Below are positions 26,019 to 35,375 of a DNA stretch of 64,000 bases, piece by piece. The stretch is from Nocardia blacklockiae (lineage in GTDB: Bacteria; Actinomycetota; Actinomycetes; Mycobacteriales; Mycobacteriaceae): the NCBI RefSeq assembly GCF_015477355.1, contig NZ_JADLRJ010000001.1:434001-498000 (forward strand). The letters run 5' to 3'. Position 1 is the first letter of the stretch. Each line of letters starts with the position of its first letter. Made by a program: the position numbers and the translations under genes. The notes below the pieces were generated by a model that saw only the letters and a list, made by a program, of their open reading frames with translations, made no database searches and was not told the DNA's origin.

Positions 26019-26039
26019 GGATGTGGAGGGGTGCTTTTC

Positions 26040-26609
26040 GTGCGGGTGATGGGCGTCGACCCGGGGCTCACCCGGTGCGGTGTGAGCATCGTCGAGAGCG
26101 GGCTCGGCCGGCAGGTCACGGCGCTCGCCGTGGACGTGGTGCGCACCCCGCCGGACATGGACCTGGCCCAGCGCCTGCTGCTGGTCTCCGACGCCGCCGA
26201 ACACTGGATGGACACCCACCGCCCGGGCGCGGTCGCGATCGAGCGGGTCTTCTCCCAGCACAACGTGCGCACCGCGATGGGCACCGCCCAGGCCGGCGGC
26301 GTGATCGCGCTGGCGGCCGCCCGCCGCGGCATCCCGGTCGCCTTCCACACGCCCAGCCAGGTCAAGGCCGCGGTCACCGGCAACGGGTCCGCGGACAAGG
26401 CTCAGGTGACGGCGATGGTCACCAAGATCCTAGGCTTGCGCACGGCGCCGAAGCCGGCCGATGCCGCCGACGCGCTCGCGCTGGCGATCTGTCACTGCTG
26501 GCGGGCCCCGATGCTGGAGCGCATGGCGAAGGCGGAGGCCCAGGCGGCGCAGGCACAGCGGAAATACGCCGAAAGGCTGGCCCAGCAACGAAAGGCGGTA
26601 ACCGGGTGA
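26040..26609 (+). CDS. ruvC: Holliday junction resolvase RuvC
   Basis: 189 residues. RuvC cuts Holliday junctions symmetrically with the RuvAB motor. The acidic active site is visible as D in [12 protein letters not shown] in VAIERVF and the D pair in [16 protein letters not shown] 26040 is preferred over GTG 26031 because GGAGGG (26025-26030) touches the latter but is correctly spaced for the former. It overlaps ruvA by GTGA and lies directly behind the LexA box. Confidence 0.97.
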   Translation: MRVMGVDPGLTRCGVSIVESGLGRQVTALAVDVVRTPPDMDLAQRLLLVSDAAEHWMDTHRPGAVAIERVFSQHNVRTAMGTAQAGGVIALAAARRGIPVAFHTPSQVKAAVTGNGSADKAQVTAMVTKILGLRTAPKPADAADALALAICHCWRAPMLERMAKAEAQAAQAQRKYAERLAQQRKAVTG

Positions 26610-27211
26610 TCGCGTCGGTGCGCGGCGAGGTGCTCGAGATCGGGCTCGACCACGCGGTGCTGGAGGCCGCGGGCGTCGGCTATCGGCTCAACGCCACCCC
26701 CTCCACCCTGGCCGGGCTCACCCGCGGCGACGAGGCGCGCCTGTACACGGCGATGATCGTGCGCGAGGACTCGATGACGCTCTACGGCTTCGCCGACACC
26801 GAGGCCCGCGACCTGTTCGGCCTGTTGCAGACGGTGAGCGGCGTCGGCCCGCGGCTGGCGATGGCGGTGCTCGCGGTGCTCGAGCCCGAGGCGCTGCGCA
26901 AGGCGCTGGCCGAGAGCAACGTCGCGGCCCTGACCCGGGTGCCCGGCATCGGCAAGCGCGGCGCCGAGCGCATGGTGGTGGAACTGCGCGACAAGGTGAA
27001 TCTCGTTCCGGTGCAATCGGGTCCGCCCGGCACCGGCCCCGCGCCCGTCGTCACCCCCGTCCGCGAGCAGGTGGTGGAGGCGCTCGTCGGGCTCGGCTTC
27101 CCCGCCAAGCAGGCCGAGCCCGCCGTCGACGCCGTACTCGCCGACGAGCCCGCCCTGGACACCTCCCGGGCGCTGCGCGCGGCGCTGGGCCTGCTCGGCA
27201 AGAACAAGTAG
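26606..27211 (+). CDS. ruvA: Holliday junction branch-migration protein RuvA
   Basis: 201 residues. An OB-fold N-terminus ([27 protein letters not shown]) is followed by two helix-hairpin-helix motifs ([16 protein letters not shown] and [19 protein letters not shown]), an acidic/flexible linker, and the C-terminal domain that contacts RuvB ([17 protein letters not shown]). The tetramer binds the four-way junction. The GTG start overlaps the ruvC stop. Confidence 0.97.
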   Translation: MIASVRGEVLEIGLDHAVLEAAGVGYRLNATPSTLAGLTRGDEARLYTAMIVREDSMTLYGFADTEARDLFGLLQTVSGVGPRLAMAVLAVLEPEALRKALAESNVAALTRVPGIGKRGAERMVVELRDKVNLVPVQSGPPGTGPAPVVTPVREQVVEALVGLGFPAKQAEPAVDAVLADEPALDTSRALRAALGLLGKNK

Positions 27212-27220
27212 GGCCAGCGC

Positions 27221-28306
27221 ATGACCGAACCGCACGACGAGACCGAATCCCCGGTCAGCGCAAGCTATCTGCGTTCCGACGGCGAGATCGAGGCCGGCCT
27301 GCGCCCGCAGTCGCTCGACGACTTCATCGGCCAGCCGCGCGTGCGCGAACAGCTGGCGCTGGTGCTGCGCGGCGCCAAACAGCGCGGCGGCACACCGGAT
27401 CACGTGCTGCTGTCCGGCCCGCCCGGCCTCGGCAAGACCAGCATGGCCATGATCATCGCCGCGGAACTCGGCTCGGCCCTGCGCATCACCTCCGGTCCGG
27501 CGCTGGAGCGGGCGGGCGACCTCGCCGCCATGCTGAGCAACCTGGTCGAGGGCGACGTGCTGTTCATCGACGAGATCCACCGCATGGCCCGCCCCGCCGA
27601 GGAGATGCTGTACCTGGCGATGGAGGACTTCCGGGTCGACGTGGTGGTCGGCAAGGGGCCCGGCGCCACCTCGATTCCCCTCGATATCGCGCCGTTCACG
27701 CTCGTCGGCGCGACCACCCGTTCGGGCGCGCTGACCGGCCCGCTGCGCGACCGGTTCGGCTTCACCGGCCACATGGACTTCTACGAGCCCGAGGAACTGC
27801 AGCTGATCCTGCTGCGCTCGGCCCGCATCCTCGACGTGCGGATCGAACACGACGCCGCCACCGAGATCGCGGGCCGATCGCGCGGCACGCCGCGCATCGC
27901 CAACCGGCTGCTGCGCCGCGTGCGCGACTACGCCGAGGTGCGCGCCGACGGCGTCATCACCCGCGCGATCGCGCACGCCGCCCTGGCCGTCTACGACGTC
28001 GACGACCTGGGCCTGGACCGCCTCGACCGGGCGGTGCTGGGCGCGCTGGTCCGCAGCTTCGGCGGTGGGCCCGTGGGCGTTTCGACGCTGGCGGTCGCCG
28101 TGGGGGAGGAGGCCACCACCGTCGAGGAGGTGTGCGAGCCGTTCCTGGTCCGCGCCGGCATGGTCGCCCGCACGCCGCGCGGCCGCGTCGCGACCGCCGC
28201 CGCCTGGGAGCACCTGGGCCTGGTGCCGCCGCCGGATCTGGTGTTCGGCTCCATCGAGGTCCGCGGGCGCGAACCGCACCCGACGCTGGACCTGTTCGAC
28301 TCCTGA
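27221..28306 (+). CDS. ruvB: Holliday junction helicase RuvB
   Basis: 361 residues. An AAA+ motor with Walker [12 protein letters not shown], Walker [11 protein letters not shown], sensor 1 [11 protein letters not shown], the Arg finger region LRDRFGF, and a C-terminal winged helix ([28 protein letters not shown]). ATG 27221 is 9 bases after ruvA. It is the last gene of the SOS-controlled operon; the next gene is convergent, six bases away. Confidence 0.98.
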   Translation: MTEPHDETESPVSASYLRSDGEIEAGLRPQSLDDFIGQPRVREQLALVLRGAKQRGGTPDHVLLSGPPGLGKTSMAMIIAAELGSALRITSGPALERAGDLAAMLSNLVEGDVLFIDEIHRMARPAEEMLYLAMEDFRVDVVVGKGPGATSIPLDIAPFTLVGATTRSGALTGPLRDRFGFTGHMDFYEPEELQLILLRSARILDVRIEHDAATEIAGRSRGTPRIANRLLRRVRDYAEVRADGVITRAIAHAALAVYDVDDLGLDRLDRAVLGALVRSFGGGPVGVSTLAVAVGEEATTVEEVCEPFLVRAGMVARTPRGRVATAAAWEHLGLVPPPDLVFGSIEVRGREPHPTLDLFDS

Positions 28307-28312
28307 CCGCGC

Positions 28313-29290
28313 TCAGAGCTTCCGCACACTGCCGAAGATCTGCCGGGCGACCTCGGGGGTGACCTCGCCGGGCACGCCGCGATCGGCGGCGATGGTCAGC
28401 ACCAGCATCGGATTCTGCGGGCCCGGAAAGGCGAAGGTGTAGACGGAGAACCGCGTGGTGGTGCAGGCCGGGTCGTCCGGGTGCCAGCTGCCGGAGGTCT
28501 CGACCAGCTGCCCGGCGATGCCGCTGCCGGTGGTCAGCGGGGAGGCGGGGGTCGCGGCGGTGTCCGGGGGACTGTTGAACCCGTAGGTGGCGGCCATCCG
28601 CCCGACGTCGGTCGCGGCGGTGGCGAGGTCCGGCCGCTCCGAACGGCTCACGAAGGCGGTCGTGCGATTGGACGACGGGCAGTAGTCCTGGCCGTCGACG
28701 GCCGTGCCGGTGCCCGAGATCCGGTTGCCCTTGCCGTCCTCGAAACCGCGAATCATGCTCTCCTTGTCGACCTTCCACCCCGCGGGCACGTCGTAGGCGA
28801 TCCCGCGCGAGGGCACCGCGACGCCCTGGAAGCCGGGCGTCACGGCGGCCGTGGTCGAGCCCTGCTGCGCCGTCGTGGGCGGCGCGGCGGTGGTGGTCGG
28901 CGGGGCGCTGCTGGTGGCGGCGGCGCTCGTCGCGCGGGCCGACGAGCTACCGGATGCCGTCGCGGTGTCGTCGTCCTGCGACGACTTGTTCACCGCCACA
29001 ACGACACCGACGGCCACCAGCACCAGCACCAGCCCGCCGAGCAGCAGCCCGACGATCAGCCCGGTCTGCGAATTGCGCGGCGGCGGAGTGCCGTACGGCT
29101 GCGGATACCCCGGCTGGGGATACCCGCCGGGATACGGCTGCTGCGCCTCCAGCGGCGGATACTCGTACGGCTGCGCCGGCTGCTGCGGATATCCGTGCTG
29201 CTGCGGCGGGGGGTACGGCGGAGGTCCCGAGGGTGGTTGCTGTCCGGCGCCCGCTGTCGGCTGATTCCACCACTGTGGGTCTTCTGTCAC
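28313..29290 (-). CDS. Single-pass membrane protein with Pro/Tyr/Gln-rich cytoplasmic tail
   Basis: 325 residues. About 75 residues rich in Pro, Tyr and Gln (repeats like PPYPPPQQ and GYPQPGYPQ) are followed by one membrane helix (TGLIVGLLLGGLVLVLVAVGVVVAV), a Ser/Thr/Ala linker, and an extracytoplasmic domain with two cysteines (DYCPSS, PACTTTRF) that may pair. This architecture recurs in Nocardia and Rhodococcus envelope proteins of unknown role (DUF8017-like). GTG 29290 is chosen because the upstream in-frame codons are polar and unlike the tail. Confidence 0.75.
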   Translation of the reverse strand: MTEDPQWWNQPTAGAGQQPPSGPPPYPPPQQHGYPQQPAQPYEYPPLEAQQPYPGGYPQPGYPQPYGTPPPRNSQTGLIVGLLLGGLVLVLVAVGVVVAVNKSSQDDDTATASGSSSARATSAAATSSAPPTTTAAPPTTAQQGSTTAAVTPGFQGVAVPSRGIAYDVPAGWKVDKESMIRGFEDGKGNRISGTGTAVDGQDYCPSSNRTTAFVSRSERPDLATAATDVGRMAATYGFNSPPDTAATPASPLTTGSGIAGQLVETSGSWHPDDPACTTTRFSVYTFAFPGPQNPMLVLTIAADRGVPGEVTPEVARQIFGSVRKL

Positions 29291-29364
29291 GCTGTTCTTC
29301 CTCTGTCCCCGGCGCTGATCCGCGTGGTCATAGTAGGCCACCGGACCCGTCGCGCTCGCCGAGC

Positions 29365-29988
29365 TCAGTCCCGGCGCACCCCGTCGATCAGCACCCGCCG
29401 GATCGCCTCGGTCAGCGCGGCCGCCGCGCCCGGATCGGGATCGCGCAGCCCGTGCACCACGGCGGCGAGCATCATGCCCGTCACCGCCTTCGCGGTATTG
29501 GCCGTGTCGAGATCGGCGCGCAGATAACCCAATTCGACACCGTGCTCGAGATAGCCCGCGGTGAGCGCGTCGGCGGTGTCGAGCAGGCCGTACAGCCGCT
29601 GGGTCAGCTCGCTGTCGATGCCGGTCGCCTGGAACAGCAGCAGCTGCGAGACGCGGCGATCCTCCAGGAAGATGTGATTGAGGGCGGCGCCGATGCGCTC
29701 GACCTGCGCGCGGTACTCCTCGAGCGTGGTCGCCGCGTCCGGGGCGTTGTCGGTGCCCAGCGAATCGATGATGCGGGCGGCCAGGTCGTCGATGACGTGG
29801 TCGATGATGTCGCGCTTGTTGGCGAAATAGCGGTAGAAGGTGCCGTGCCCGATACCCAGCTGGCCGGCGATGTCCGCGATTCCCGTTGCGTGATAACCCT
29901 TTTCGGCGAAACAGGCGAACGCGGTGTCGATGATCTCCTGGCGCAGCTCGGCCTTGCGACGCTCGAGATGGGTGGATGGCTTCGGCAC
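29365..29988 (-). CDS. TetR family repressor, divergent from a flavin monooxygenase
   Basis: 207 residues. The helix-turn-helix is seen in AFACFAEKGYHATGIADIAGQLGIGHGTFYRYFANKRDIID, followed by a helical ligand domain. A longer reading to ATG 30030 is possible, but that codon lies inside a palindromic operator, so GTG 29988 is preferred. It faces the monooxygenase gene across an ~80-base shared promoter, like the EthR/EthA and other TetR/monooxygenase pairs. The inducer is probably a substrate of that enzyme. Confidence 0.85.
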   Translation of the reverse strand: MPKPSTHLERRKAELRQEIIDTAFACFAEKGYHATGIADIAGQLGIGHGTFYRYFANKRDIIDHVIDDLAARIIDSLGTDNAPDAATTLEEYRAQVERIGAALNHIFLEDRRVSQLLLFQATGIDSELTQRLYGLLDTADALTAGYLEHGVELGYLRADLDTANTAKAVTGMMLAAVVHGLRDPDPGAAAALTEAIRRVLIDGVRRD

Positions 29989-30006
29989 GGAGCCGATGAT
30001 ACGGTG

Positions 30007-30032
30007 TTCCGCAACGGAATGATGTGTCATTC
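30007..30032. promoter_or_regulatory. Overlapping palindromes in the TetR/monooxygenase divergent promoter
   Basis: TTCCG-CAA-CGGAA (30007-30019) overlaps GAATGA-TGTG-TCATTC (30017-30032). Both are two-fold symmetric, and together they cover 26 bases, as expected for a pair of TetR dimers. They sit 36 bases before the monooxygenase start. Confidence 0.7.
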
Positions 30033-30067
30033 TGTAATAGCTACTTCTGGTAACAGGGAGGTTCGAC

Positions 30068-31561
30068 GTGGCACCTCAGTACGACGCCGTGGTCGTCGGG
30101 GCGGGGTTCGGCGGGATGGGCGCGGGCATCGAGCTGGACCGGCTCGGCCTGGGCAATTTCGTCATCCTCGAGCGCGAGGCCGATCTGGGCGGCACCTGGC
30201 ATGTGAATCGGTATCCGGGCCTGGCCGTGGACATCGCCTCGGTCACCTACTCGTACTCCTTCGAGCCGAATCCGTACTGGTCGCGGCTGTTCGCGCCGGG
30301 CGCGGAACTCAAGCGGTACGCCGAGCACGTGGCCGACAAATACGATCTGCGCCGCCGGATGCGGTTCGGGCAGACCGTCGGCGGCGCCCGCTGGGACGAG
30401 GAGCAGCGGCACTGGGTCGTGTCGGTCGAGGGCGGCGAATCCCTGACCGCGCGCTATCTGCTGGCGGCGACCGGGTTCCTGTCCCAGCCCTACACCCCGC
30501 CGTTCCCGGGCATCGACTCGTTCGAGGGCAAGATCCTGCACACCACCGCGTGGGAGGAGGGCGTCGACCTCACCGGCCGCAAGGCCGCGATCATCGGCAC
30601 CGGCGCCACCGCGGTGCAGCTGGTGCCCGAGGCGGCGAAGCGGGTCGCGGAGCTGACGGTGTTCCAGCGCACCCCGATCTGGGTGGTGCCCAAGGTCGAC
30701 ACCCGCATTCCCAAGCCGGTCCAGGAGCTGTTCGCCCGGGTGCCGCTCACCCAGAAGGCCGCGCGGCTGGTCAACACCGGCGCGCTGGAACTGCTGATGG
30801 TGTCCGGGGTGCTGCACTACAAGCAGGCCAAGTTCGGCAACAAGGCCGCGGCGCTGCTGGCCAAGGCGCACCTGCGGGCGCAGGTGGACGACCCCGAGAC
30901 CCGCCGCAAGCTCACCCCCGACTACGACTTCGGCTGCAAGCGGCCCACCTTCTCCAACACCTACTTCAAGACCTTCAACGAACCCCACGTGCGGCTCGAG
31001 ACCGAGTCCATCGACCACCTCGAGTCCGACGGCATCGTCACCGCCGACGGCCGCAAGACCGAGATCGACACCCTGATCCTGGCCACCGGCTTCAATCTGT
31101 GGGACGTCAACTTCCCGGCCCTCGAGATCATCGGCCGCGACGGGGTGAATCTCGGAAAGTTCTGGCGCGACAACCGCTTCCAGGCCTACGAGGGCATCAC
31201 CGTGCCCAAGTTCCCGAACTTCCTCAGCCTCAACAGCCCGTACTCCTACAGCGGCCTGTCCTACTTCACCACCATCGAGGCGCAGATGAAGCACATGGGC
31301 CGGCTGTTCGGCGAGCTGTTCCGCCGCGGCGAGGAGGTGTTCGAGGTGACCGAGCAGGCCAATGCCCGCTTCCTCGACTACGTCACCCGCAAGCTGGGTT
31401 CGTCGGTGTTCTACGGCGGCGACTGCGCCACCGCCCGCAGCTACTACTTCAACCAGCACGGCGAGGCCGCGCTGCTGCGCCCCAACAGCACCCTGACCAC
31501 CCATCGCGAGGCCGTGAGCTTCCCGCTCGACGATTACACCTACGGCGAGCAGGCGGCGTAG
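30068..31561 (+). CDS. Flavin-containing monooxygenase (Baeyer-Villiger type)
   Basis: 497 residues. The FAD-binding GAGFGGMGAG lies near the N-terminus, then LGGTWHVNRYPGLAVDIASVTYSYSF matches the Baeyer-Villiger/EthA-like class. The NADPH-binding Rossmann site is IIGTGATAVQLVPEAA, and the ATG motif is LILATGFNLW. It would insert oxygen next to a ketone or oxidise a heteroatom using NADPH and O2. GTG 30068 follows AGGGAGG. It is controlled, by position, by the divergent TetR protein. The substrate is unknown. Confidence 0.9.
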   Translation: MAPQYDAVVVGAGFGGMGAGIELDRLGLGNFVILEREADLGGTWHVNRYPGLAVDIASVTYSYSFEPNPYWSRLFAPGAELKRYAEHVADKYDLRRRMRFGQTVGGARWDEEQRHWVVSVEGGESLTARYLLAATGFLSQPYTPPFPGIDSFEGKILHTTAWEEGVDLTGRKAAIIGTGATAVQLVPEAAKRVAELTVFQRTPIWVVPKVDTRIPKPVQELFARVPLTQKAARLVNTGALELLMVSGVLHYKQAKFGNKAAALLAKAHLRAQVDDPETRRKLTPDYDFGCKRPTFSNTYFKTFNEPHVRLETESIDHLESDGIVTADGRKTEIDTLILATGFNLWDVNFPALEIIGRDGVNLGKFWRDNRFQAYEGITVPKFPNFLSLNSPYSYSGLSYFTTIEAQMKHMGRLFGELFRRGEEVFEVTEQANARFLDYVTRKLGSSVFYGGDCATARSYYFNQHGEAALLRPNSTLTTHREAVSFPLDDYTYGEQAA

Positions 31562-31583
31562 CCGCGCCGCCCGGGCGGTGCGG
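31562..31583 (+). terminator. GC-rich hairpin after the monooxygenase gene
   Basis: CCGCGCCGCCC and GGGCGGTGCGG are complementary except at one pair, directly after the stop codon. There is almost no loop and no U tract, so function as a terminator is tentative. Confidence 0.4.
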
Positions 31584-31664
31584 GTGTGGCGGTATCGCGC
31601 AGGACTGGCAGACTGTGTGGGTAAATACCCATCCCAACCCACAGACTAGGGACCGACTACGACG

Positions 31665-32096
31665 ATGGAACTGCTGTTTCCGCTGCTGCTGGTAGCCCTG
31701 CTCGTGCCGATGTTCCTCGGTGTCCGCCGCCAGAAGCGGGAGGCGGAGAAGGTCGCTTCCATGCAGGAGGCGCTGAAGATCGGCGACCGCGTCACCACCA
31801 CGTCGGGTTTGTACGGCACCGTGGTCGACGCCGACGAGACGACCGTCGACCTGGAGATCGCCGAGGACGTCGTCACCACCTGGCTGCGCGCCGCGGTCCG
31901 CGACGTGCGCACCGAGGAGACCGACGCCACCGACGGCGCGGCCGCGGCGCCTGCCGCCGCCGACGACGCGCCGGCGGACGACACCGCCCCCGAGCAGCCC
32001 GCCGCCGAGCCGCCCGCGGCGTCGGCTCCGGCCGAGTCCGCCCGGGCGACGGAGGAGTCGGCCGAGGACACGGCCACCCGGCTCGGCAAGGACTGA
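31665..32096 (+). CDS. yajC: Preprotein translocase subunit YajC
   Basis: 143 residues. One N-terminal membrane helix (LLFPLLLVALLVPMFLGV) is followed by the conserved QKREAEKVASMQEALKIGDRVTTTSGLYGTVV block. The C-terminal ~50 residues are an acidic Ala/Pro tail, longer than in enterobacteria but usual in actinobacteria. YajC joins SecDF at the Sec channel. It is followed by secD after 145 bases in which no gene is seen. Confidence 0.95.
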   Translation: MELLFPLLLVALLVPMFLGVRRQKREAEKVASMQEALKIGDRVTTTSGLYGTVVDADETTVDLEIAEDVVTTWLRAAVRDVRTEETDATDGAAAAPAAADDAPADDTAPEQPAAEPPAASAPAESARATEESAEDTATRLGKD

Positions 32097-32241
32097 CCGC
32101 TCGCGCCCTCGCATCGCCGCGTGCCCGCGGTGCGGGGGCGTCGGCGCGTGCCCGCGCGTTCCCTTCGTCACGGCCGTCCCGGTGCGTCACCGCCTCGGTG
32201 CGACCGCCGTCCCACTCGACACCGCCTAGGAGATAAGTACT

Positions 32242-34041
32242 GTGCCACCTTCCAAGGGAACGGGGCATCCACTGCGCTTGCTCGGCGTCTACGCGTTGCT
32301 CTTGGCCGTGATCTACGCGCTGGTGTTCTTCACCGGTGACAAGTCCGCGGAGCCGAAGCTCGGCATCGACCTGCAGGGTGGCACCCGGGTCACGCTCACC
32401 GCGCGCACCCCCGACGGCAGCAAGCCGAGCCAGGACAGCCTGAAGCAGGCCCAGCAGATCATCGAATCCCGGGTGAACGGGCTCGGCGTGGCCGGGTCCG
32501 AGGTCGTCATCGACGGCAGCAACCTGGTGATCACCGTTCCCGGCGAGGACGGCCAGCAGGCCAAGGCCCTGGCGACCACCGCCAAGCTCTACATCCGCCC
32601 GGTGCTGCAGGCCGCCCAGCCGCAGGGTGGCGCGGGTGCCCAGCAGCCCGGCGGCGCGCAGACGCCCGGCACCGCCCCGCCGACCGATCAGTCGCCGCCG
32701 CCCAGCGGCGCGCCCGAGACGGGCACCCCGGCGCCGGAGCCCTCCGCGACCGGCGGTACCCAATCCGACACGGGCGCAACGGAATCCGGCGCGAGCGCGG
32801 GCACCGAGCCCTCGGGCGCGACCGGCGGCTCGGCGCAGAACCGCGTGTTCCCCGCCCAGGCACCAACCCCGACGGACAACCCGGCCCCGCCGACCACGCC
32901 GTCCCCGCAGCCCGGCGGCCTCACCCCGGCGCAGCAGACCCAGCAGGAGATCGCCAAGGCCAAGGAGCTGCGGCAGAGCACCGACCCGCAGATCCAGCAG
33001 CTCGCCCTGGCGACCATGACCTGCAACAAGCCCGACCCGCTGACCGGCAACGACGACCCGAACCTGCCGCTGGTCACCTGCTCGACCGACGGCGCCCAGG
33101 TGTACCTGCTGGACAAGAGCCGCATCGACGGCCAGGACATCAAGGACGCCAGCGCCCAGTTCGACACCCAGCAGTCGCGGTGGGCGGTTGACCTGACCTT
33201 CAAGAACGCCGACGCCTGGGCCGCGCTCACCGGCGAGTACGTCTACAAGCAGATCGCCTTCACCCTGGACTCGAAGGTGATCAGCGCGCCGCAGGTGCAG
33301 CAGGGCCCGCAGCAGGGCGGCAGCACCCAGATCACCGGCAACTTCAACGCCCAGACCGGCAAGGAGCTGGCCAACCAGCTGAAGTACGGGTCGCTGCCGC
33401 TGTCGTTCGCGACCTCCGAGGCGCAGACGGTGTCGGCGACGCTGGGCCTGTCCTCGCTCAAGGCGGGCCTGATCGCGGGCGCGATCGGCCTGGTGGCGGT
33501 GCTGCTGTACTGCCTGCTCTACTACCGGATGCTCGGCTTCCTCGCCGGATTCTCCTTGGTCGCTTCGGGTTTCGCGGTCTACGGCATCATCGTGCTGCTG
33601 GGCCGGTGGATCAATTTCACCCTGGACCTGGCGGGCATCGCCGGTCTGATCATCGGCATCGGTATGACCGCCGACTCCTTCGTGGTGTTCTTCGAGCGCA
33701 TCAAGGACGAGATGCGCGAGGGCCGCAGCTTCCGCTCGGCGGTGCCGCGCGGCTGGGCCCGCGCCCAGCGCACCAACCTGTCGGGCAAGACGGTCAGCCT
33801 GATCGCCTCGGCCGTGCTGTACATCCTGGCCGCCGGGCAGGTGAAGGGCTTCGCGTTCACCCTCGGCCTGACCACCGTGCTCGACGTCGTCGTGCTGTAC
33901 CTGGTCACCGCCCCGCTGATGATGATGGCCTCGCGCTCGCCGTTCTGGGCGAAACCCTCGGTCAACGGATTGGGCGCGGTCCAGCAGCTCGCTCGTGAAC
34001 GCAAGGCCGCCGCGGGCGTGCTGGCCGGAAAGGAGGCGTGA
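32242..34041 (+). CDS. secD: Protein translocase subunit SecD
   Basis: 599 residues. The first helix (LLGVYALLLAVIYALVFF) is followed by the P1 head with LGIDLQGGTRVTL, then five further helices with the GMTADSFVVFFERIKDEMREGRSFRSAVPRG block of RND-type SecD. Residues ~130-235 form a Pro/Gln/Thr/Gly-rich insert within the periplasmic head, low in complexity. With SecF it uses the proton gradient to pull proteins through SecYEG. GTG 32242 overlaps no other gene. Confidence 0.97.
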   Translation: MPPSKGTGHPLRLLGVYALLLAVIYALVFFTGDKSAEPKLGIDLQGGTRVTLTARTPDGSKPSQDSLKQAQQIIESRVNGLGVAGSEVVIDGSNLVITVPGEDGQQAKALATTAKLYIRPVLQAAQPQGGAGAQQPGGAQTPGTAPPTDQSPPPSGAPETGTPAPEPSATGGTQSDTGATESGASAGTEPSGATGGSAQNRVFPAQAPTPTDNPAPPTTPSPQPGGLTPAQQTQQEIAKAKELRQSTDPQIQQLALATMTCNKPDPLTGNDDPNLPLVTCSTDGAQVYLLDKSRIDGQDIKDASAQFDTQQSRWAVDLTFKNADAWAALTGEYVYKQIAFTLDSKVISAPQVQQGPQQGGSTQITGNFNAQTGKELANQLKYGSLPLSFATSEAQTVSATLGLSSLKAGLIAGAIGLVAVLLYCLLYYRMLGFLAGFSLVASGFAVYGIIVLLGRWINFTLDLAGIAGLIIGIGMTADSFVVFFERIKDEMREGRSFRSAVPRGWARAQRTNLSGKTVSLIASAVLYILAAGQVKGFAFTLGLTTVLDVVVLYLVTAPLMMMASRSPFWAKPSVNGLGAVQQLARERKAAAGVLAGKEA

Positions 34042-34043
34042 GC

Positions 34044-35234
34044 ATGAGCAACAACTCCGTCCTCGACGCGGGACCCGTCGACGAGCCCACCGACCGGATG
34101 CCCAAGCACGGCTTCTTCGAACGGCTCTACACCGGCACCGGCGGGTTCGCGATCGTCGGCCGCCGCCGGTTCTACTACGCGCTGAGCCTGGCGCTGGTGG
34201 TGATCGCGCTGGCCAGCATCGTGGTGCGCGGGTTCACCCTCGGCATCGACTTCGCCGGCGGCACCCGCATCCAGCTGCCGGCCGCCGACGGCGTGAGCAC
34301 CTCGCAGGTCGAGTCCGCCTACAACAAGGCCATCGGCCACGACCCGGTGACCGTGCAGAAGGTCGGCTCCGGCGCCGCCGCCTCGTTCGAGATCCGGTCG
34401 GACACACTGGATTCCGCGCAGCAGGAACAGGTGCAGAACGCGCTGTTCGACGCCTTCCACCCGAAGGACTCCAGCGGCGCGGTGAGCCGCAACGCGATCA
34501 GCGTCGCCGAGATCAGCGAGACCTGGGGCGGGCAGATCACCCGCAAGGCGCTCATCGCCCTGGTGGTGTTCGTGCTGCTGACGATGATCTACATCGCCAT
34601 CCGGTTCGAGCGCGACATGTCGATCGCGGCGATCGCCTCGCTGTTCTTCAACCTGATCGTCACCGCGGGCATCTATTCGATCGTCGGGTTCGAGGTGACG
34701 CCCGCGGCCGTGATCGGCCTGCTGACCATCCTCGGCTACGTGCTCTACGACAACGTCGTGGTGTTCGACAAGGTGGAGGAGAACACCCGCGGGGTGCTGC
34801 ACCTGACCCGCCGCACCTACGGCGAACAGGCCAACCTCGCCGCCAACCAGACCCTGATGCGGTCGATCAACACCACCGTGATCGGCATCCTGCCGATCAT
34901 CGGCATGCTGGTGATCGCGGTGTGGCTGCTGGGCGTGGGCACGCTGAAGGACCTGGCGCTGGTGCAGCTGGTCGGCATGATCGTCGGCGCCTACTCGTCG
35001 ATCTTCTTCGCGGTGCCGCTGCTGGTGTCGATCAAGGAGCGTTTCGGGCCGGTGGCCGCGCACACCCGCAAGGTGCTCGCCAAGCGGTCCGCCGTCGGCA
35101 GCGCGCGCGTCGGGGAGGCCGCGGCGCAGCGCGCGAGCGCGGCCACCGGCGTCGCCCGGCCGCGTCAAACCGGTTCCGGCGCACCGAGACCCGGCGCCCG
35201 GCCGAGCGGGAAGCGGAACAAGAGAAGGCACTGA
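34044..35234 (+). CDS. secF: Protein translocase subunit SecF
   Basis: 396 residues. The RYR-like FYYALSLALVVIALASIV helix leads to LGIDFAGGTRIQLP, and later ILGYVLYDNVVVFDKVEENTR and MRSINTTVIGILPIIGML are the SecF signatures. ATG 34044 is chosen over GTG 34038 because AAGGAGG lies one base before the latter and seven before the former. The C-terminal tail is basic and Ala/Arg-rich. It partners SecD. Confidence 0.97.
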   Translation: MSNNSVLDAGPVDEPTDRMPKHGFFERLYTGTGGFAIVGRRRFYYALSLALVVIALASIVVRGFTLGIDFAGGTRIQLPAADGVSTSQVESAYNKAIGHDPVTVQKVGSGAAASFEIRSDTLDSAQQEQVQNALFDAFHPKDSSGAVSRNAISVAEISETWGGQITRKALIALVVFVLLTMIYIAIRFERDMSIAAIASLFFNLIVTAGIYSIVGFEVTPAAVIGLLTILGYVLYDNVVVFDKVEENTRGVLHLTRRTYGEQANLAANQTLMRSINTTVIGILPIIGMLVIAVWLLGVGTLKDLALVQLVGMIVGAYSSIFFAVPLLVSIKERFGPVAAHTRKVLAKRSAVGSARVGEAAAQRASAATGVARPRQTGSGAPRPGARPSGKRNKRRH

Positions 35235-35375
35235 GCGTGCGTCGGGACGGGCGGGGACGCCCGTTCCGGGCGCGGGATTCGGCGCGTGTCCGCCCCGGGC
35301 CCGGAGCAGTCAGCTTGCGGAACGGCGAAGGGTCCGGCGCGCTCCGCGGTCGACTACGGGCCCGGAGGAGGCAGT

